From G963677445 sp963678275 (GTDB taxonomy: Bacteria; Bacteroidota; Ignavibacteria; Ignavibacteriales; Melioribacteraceae): 64,000 bases of DNA. Shown piece after piece: positions 62,407-64,000 of this stretch. The stretch lies in the NCBI GenBank assembly GCA_963678275.1, contig OY782765.1:5952001-6016000 (forward strand), in the 5' to 3' direction. The translations under genes and the position numbers were made by a program. Positions within the stretch are counted from its first letter, which is position 1. Each line of letters starts with the position of its first letter. Under the pieces are notes generated by a model. The model was given only the letters and a program-made list of their open reading frames with translations. It was not told the DNA's origin and ran no database searches.

Positions 62407-62442
62407 AAAAAAAAGCTCTTTTCAACTTAATGAAAAGAGCTT
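62407..62442 (-). terminator. Rho-independent terminator of the LysM gene
   Basis: AAGCTCTTTTCA (62413-62424) pairs perfectly over 12 bp with TGAAAAGAGCTT (62431-62442) around a 6-nt loop. Read on the minus strand, the stem runs into eight T residues. It lies 26 bp after the LysM gene stop. Confidence 0.93.
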
Positions 62443-62467
62443 CAAAATTTATTAACAAAGAGAAATA

Positions 62468-63151
62468 TTATTCAACCGGAGCCGGTTTGTAATTTCTTCT
62501 GATTTTGTCATATTTTGCTTTTTCTTCATCAGTAAGATTCGGAATTTTGAAGACCTGTTTCGGATAGATAAGATCAGGATTTTTGATCTCGTCTCTGTTG
62601 GCTTTGTAAATTATCGGCCATGCGAAACCATTTCCGTAATGTTCATTTCTTTTAGCTATATACCAGAGGCAATCGCCTTTAACAACTGTGTACATAACTT
62701 CTTTTGGTTTTTCAATCCAAGCGTCAAGTTTTCTCTGCAGTTCGATGTGAACTTTATTATAAAATTCGGGCAGAGCGCTTATAGGATTTTCTTTAAGCTG
62801 ATCGAGTTCAGCCTGGCGGTCAGCCTTGGGTCCTTCTCTTCTGTTGATCATGCCTTCGAGTTTGCTAAGTTTGCTTCTGAAAGCATCGAGGCTGTTATCT
62901 GTGGCGCCAACCATTTTGTAAAGTTCGTCTTCACAATCTTCAACTGCCTGAAGACCTTCATACTTCGCTTTTAATTCGTTGACTTCTGTCTGAAGACCAT
63001 TAAGCTCGTTAGTCATAGCTGCTTTTTTCTCGGTCAGTCTGTTAATTTCAGCCTGCCATTCTTCGATAGTCATTTCTTCCTGGGCGAAAGCAGCGGAAGA
63101 CATTAACAAGAGCAGTGACAAGATGCCTACTAAGTATTTACTCAAGTTCAT
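62468..63151 (-). CDS. Secreted coiled-coil protein with C-terminal LysM domain
   Basis: A 227-residue protein with a signal peptide (1-23, ending AAFAQ), a long coiled coil (about 35-120, Leu/Lys/Glu heptads) and a LysM domain (about 150-205: YTVVKGDCLWYIAKRNEHYG ... NPDLIYPKQVFKIP). LysM binds peptidoglycan, so this is probably a periplasmic structural protein tethered to the wall. A strong GGAGGA box precedes the ATG and a strong terminator follows. A small coiled-coil lipoprotein is encoded 38 bp upstream in the same direction. Confidence 0.88.
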   Translation of the reverse strand: MNLSKYLVGILSLLLLMSSAAFAQEEMTIEEWQAEINRLTEKKAAMTNELNGLQTEVNELKAKYEGLQAVEDCEDELYKMVGATDNSLDAFRSKLSKLEGMINRREGPKADRQAELDQLKENPISALPEFYNKVHIELQRKLDAWIEKPKEVMYTVVKGDCLWYIAKRNEHYGNGFAWPIIYKANRDEIKNPDLIYPKQVFKIPNLTDEEKAKYDKIRRNYKPAPVE

Positions 63152-63189
63152 TTAGATTCCTCCGTAAAATTTACTTTTTTTTAAAATTC

Positions 63190-63465
63190 TTATTTACCCA
63201 TTTTGTTTAGGTTTTCCTGGGTTTCAGCTTTTTTGTTAGCACATTTTTCGAGCAAAGCTTCCCTTTCGGCAACCATTCTTTCCAATTTGGATTTCTGGCT
63301 TTTAAGGTCGTTAATTTCAGTAGTCATCTGGTTAACTTCTTTTCTCAAAGCTTCCAACTGAGCCATTTGTTCTTCACTGACTCCGCTGCAGCCTGATAAT
63401 CCGACCATACCAAAGAAGACTGCTGCTATAACTGCAGAGCTGACAAGCTTCTTAACTTTAGTCAT
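63190..63465 (-). CDS. Small coiled-coil lipoprotein (Lpp-like in form)
   Basis: A 91-residue protein: basic start, hydrophobic signal and lipobox LSGC (Cys 26), then heptad-patterned helix (LEALRKEVNQMTTEINDLKS) to the end. It resembles Lpp in size and architecture, not clearly in sequence; the C-terminus lacks the final YRK-type Lys signal but ends in KMGK. A GGAGGA box gives a strong start. With the LysM protein it may link outer membrane and peptidoglycan; that is inference. Confidence 0.8.
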   Translation of the reverse strand: MTKVKKLVSSAVIAAVFFGMVGLSGCSGVSEEQMAQLEALRKEVNQMTTEINDLKSQKSKLERMVAEREALLEKCANKKAETQENLNKMGK

Positions 63466-63570
63466 TTGATTCCTCCAAGTTTAGGTTAATCTGGTTTATT
63501 CTCAAATTATCTCTCAAATATAAAGATTTTTTTGAAAAAGATGAAAACTTTATCCGATTTAAACGAAATT

Positions 63571-64000
63571 TTAAATGAATCCGCCTTCATTCATGCTCGA
63601 AAAACGGTTTCCGGCGATAATTATATGGTCAATTACCTCTATCCCTATAATTTTACCGGCGGCAACCAGCTTTTTAGTTACATGTTTATCCTTATCGCTG
63701 GGATTAAGATTCCCGCTGGGGTGATTATGTATCAGTATAATATTCGCGGAATTTTGCTCAATAGCGTAACGAAATACTTCCCTTGAATGAACAACACTTG
63801 AGTTCAGTGTTCCGACTGTGATCACCTCATAATTAATAATATTATTCGAAGTATTCAGGCAGGCGACCATAAATTTTTCCACAGGCTCATGCTGAAGCAG
63901 AGGAATAAAAATTTCGGCGGCATCTTCGGGTGAGCTGATTTTTTTATCGGAAAACCACCTGGTCTGGAAAGCGACCCGCCTGCTTATTTCGAACGCTGCG
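63571..64000 (-). CDS. radC: RadC-family JAB/MPN protein (5' end outside window)
   Basis: The frame stays open to base 64000, so the gene begins beyond the window. Visible are FEISRRVAFQTRWF and ISSPEDAAEIF upstream of the Val near base 63882, then the RadC core: GTLNSSVVHSREVFRYAIEQ, the JAMM metal motif HNHPSGNLNPSDKD and a closing EVIDHIIIAGNRFSSMNEGG. RadC-type proteins share a metallopeptidase-like fold; their cellular role is unsettled despite the DNA-repair name. Confidence 0.92.
   Translation of the reverse strand, partial: AAFEISRRVAFQTRWFSDKKISSPEDAAEIFIPLLQHEPVEKFMVACLNTSNNIINYEVITVGTLNSSVVHSREVFRYAIEQNSANIILIHNHPSGNLNPSDKDKHVTKKLVAAGKIIGIEVIDHIIIAGNRFSSMNEGGFI

Larger units (their letters stand above)
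61376..62467. other. Intergenic region with repeat element and hairpin arrays
   Basis: About 1.1 kb without a convincing gene. It holds a candidate element of about 500 bp bounded by imperfect inverted repeats (61520-62018), a CTACA-loop hairpin array inside it (61683-61832), a GCCC/GGGC hairpin group (62062-62344) and the terminator of the LysM gene (62407-62442). A 66-codon minus-strand frame at 61800-62000 is treated as a possible remnant. Confidence 0.65.

Overview
The window looks like a chromosomal segment of a motile, diderm, LPS-making bacterium of the Bacteroidota/Ignavibacteriota side of the FCB group. This is an inference from three things: a complete-looking rod-to-export flagellar locus carrying FliW and CsrA; Kdo and Lpt outer-membrane genes; and Bacteroidota-type families (C1 peptidase, DUF4922, OstA). 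Base composition is moderate to AT-rich, RuvB is separate from RuvA, and no rRNA, tRNA or CRISPR array was seen.

Layout. Positions 1-35493 are one motility super-locus, nearly all on the + strand and tightly packed with start/stop overlaps. Its order is fliK, flgD, a TIGR02530-type protein, flgE (terminator), then fliL-M-N-O-P-Q-R, flhB-A-F-G, a small membrane protein, fliA (sigma28), two HDOD proteins, a histidine-kinase-like pseudoenzyme, three unknown proteins, flgF-G-A-H-I-J-N-K-L, motAB, fliW, csrA, a REC-Hpt protein, a second motAB, two response-regulator proteins, and an orphan gene behind a good sigma28-like promoter. Together these build the hook, rod, rings and export gate, sense hook completion (FliK, FliA), power the motor with two stators, and tune flagellin translation (FliW-CsrA). 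Flagellin, FliD/FliS, FliE-J and FlgB/C are not here; FliK runs off the left edge.

Positions 37004-45975 hold accessory and signalling genes: an S1-domain protein, a hypothetical, a papain-like secreted peptidase, a glycosyltransferase coupled to a DUF4922 protein, and a PAS kinase / STAS / PP2C partner-switching operon. Positions 48291-54864 are a housekeeping and envelope operon (acyltransferase-like membrane protein, ruvB, kdsA, kdsD, lptC, ostA, lptB). Positions 56833-64000 carry a Tat-type D-aminoacylase, mazG, phoH, a LysM/coiled-coil pair and radC (partial at the right edge).

Between operons lie seven gene-free islands (5661-6757, 35494-37003, 45976-48290, 54865-56832, 58551-58704, 59470-60400, 61376-62467). 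They are built from a limited vocabulary of recurring modules. One is a phrase of about 40 bp centred on AAATTCTACGC, present 11 times. There are heptamer arrays, a five-unit tandem array, and short hairpins whose arms change in a compensating way around a fixed 5-nt loop (CTACA or close variants). Three islands hold units bounded by terminal inverted repeats, one with a matching 5-bp direct duplication. These islands are the least explained part of the window. A second theme is three histidine-kinase-derived proteins that lack recognisable ATP-binding motifs, one of which has also lost its phospho-acceptor histidine.
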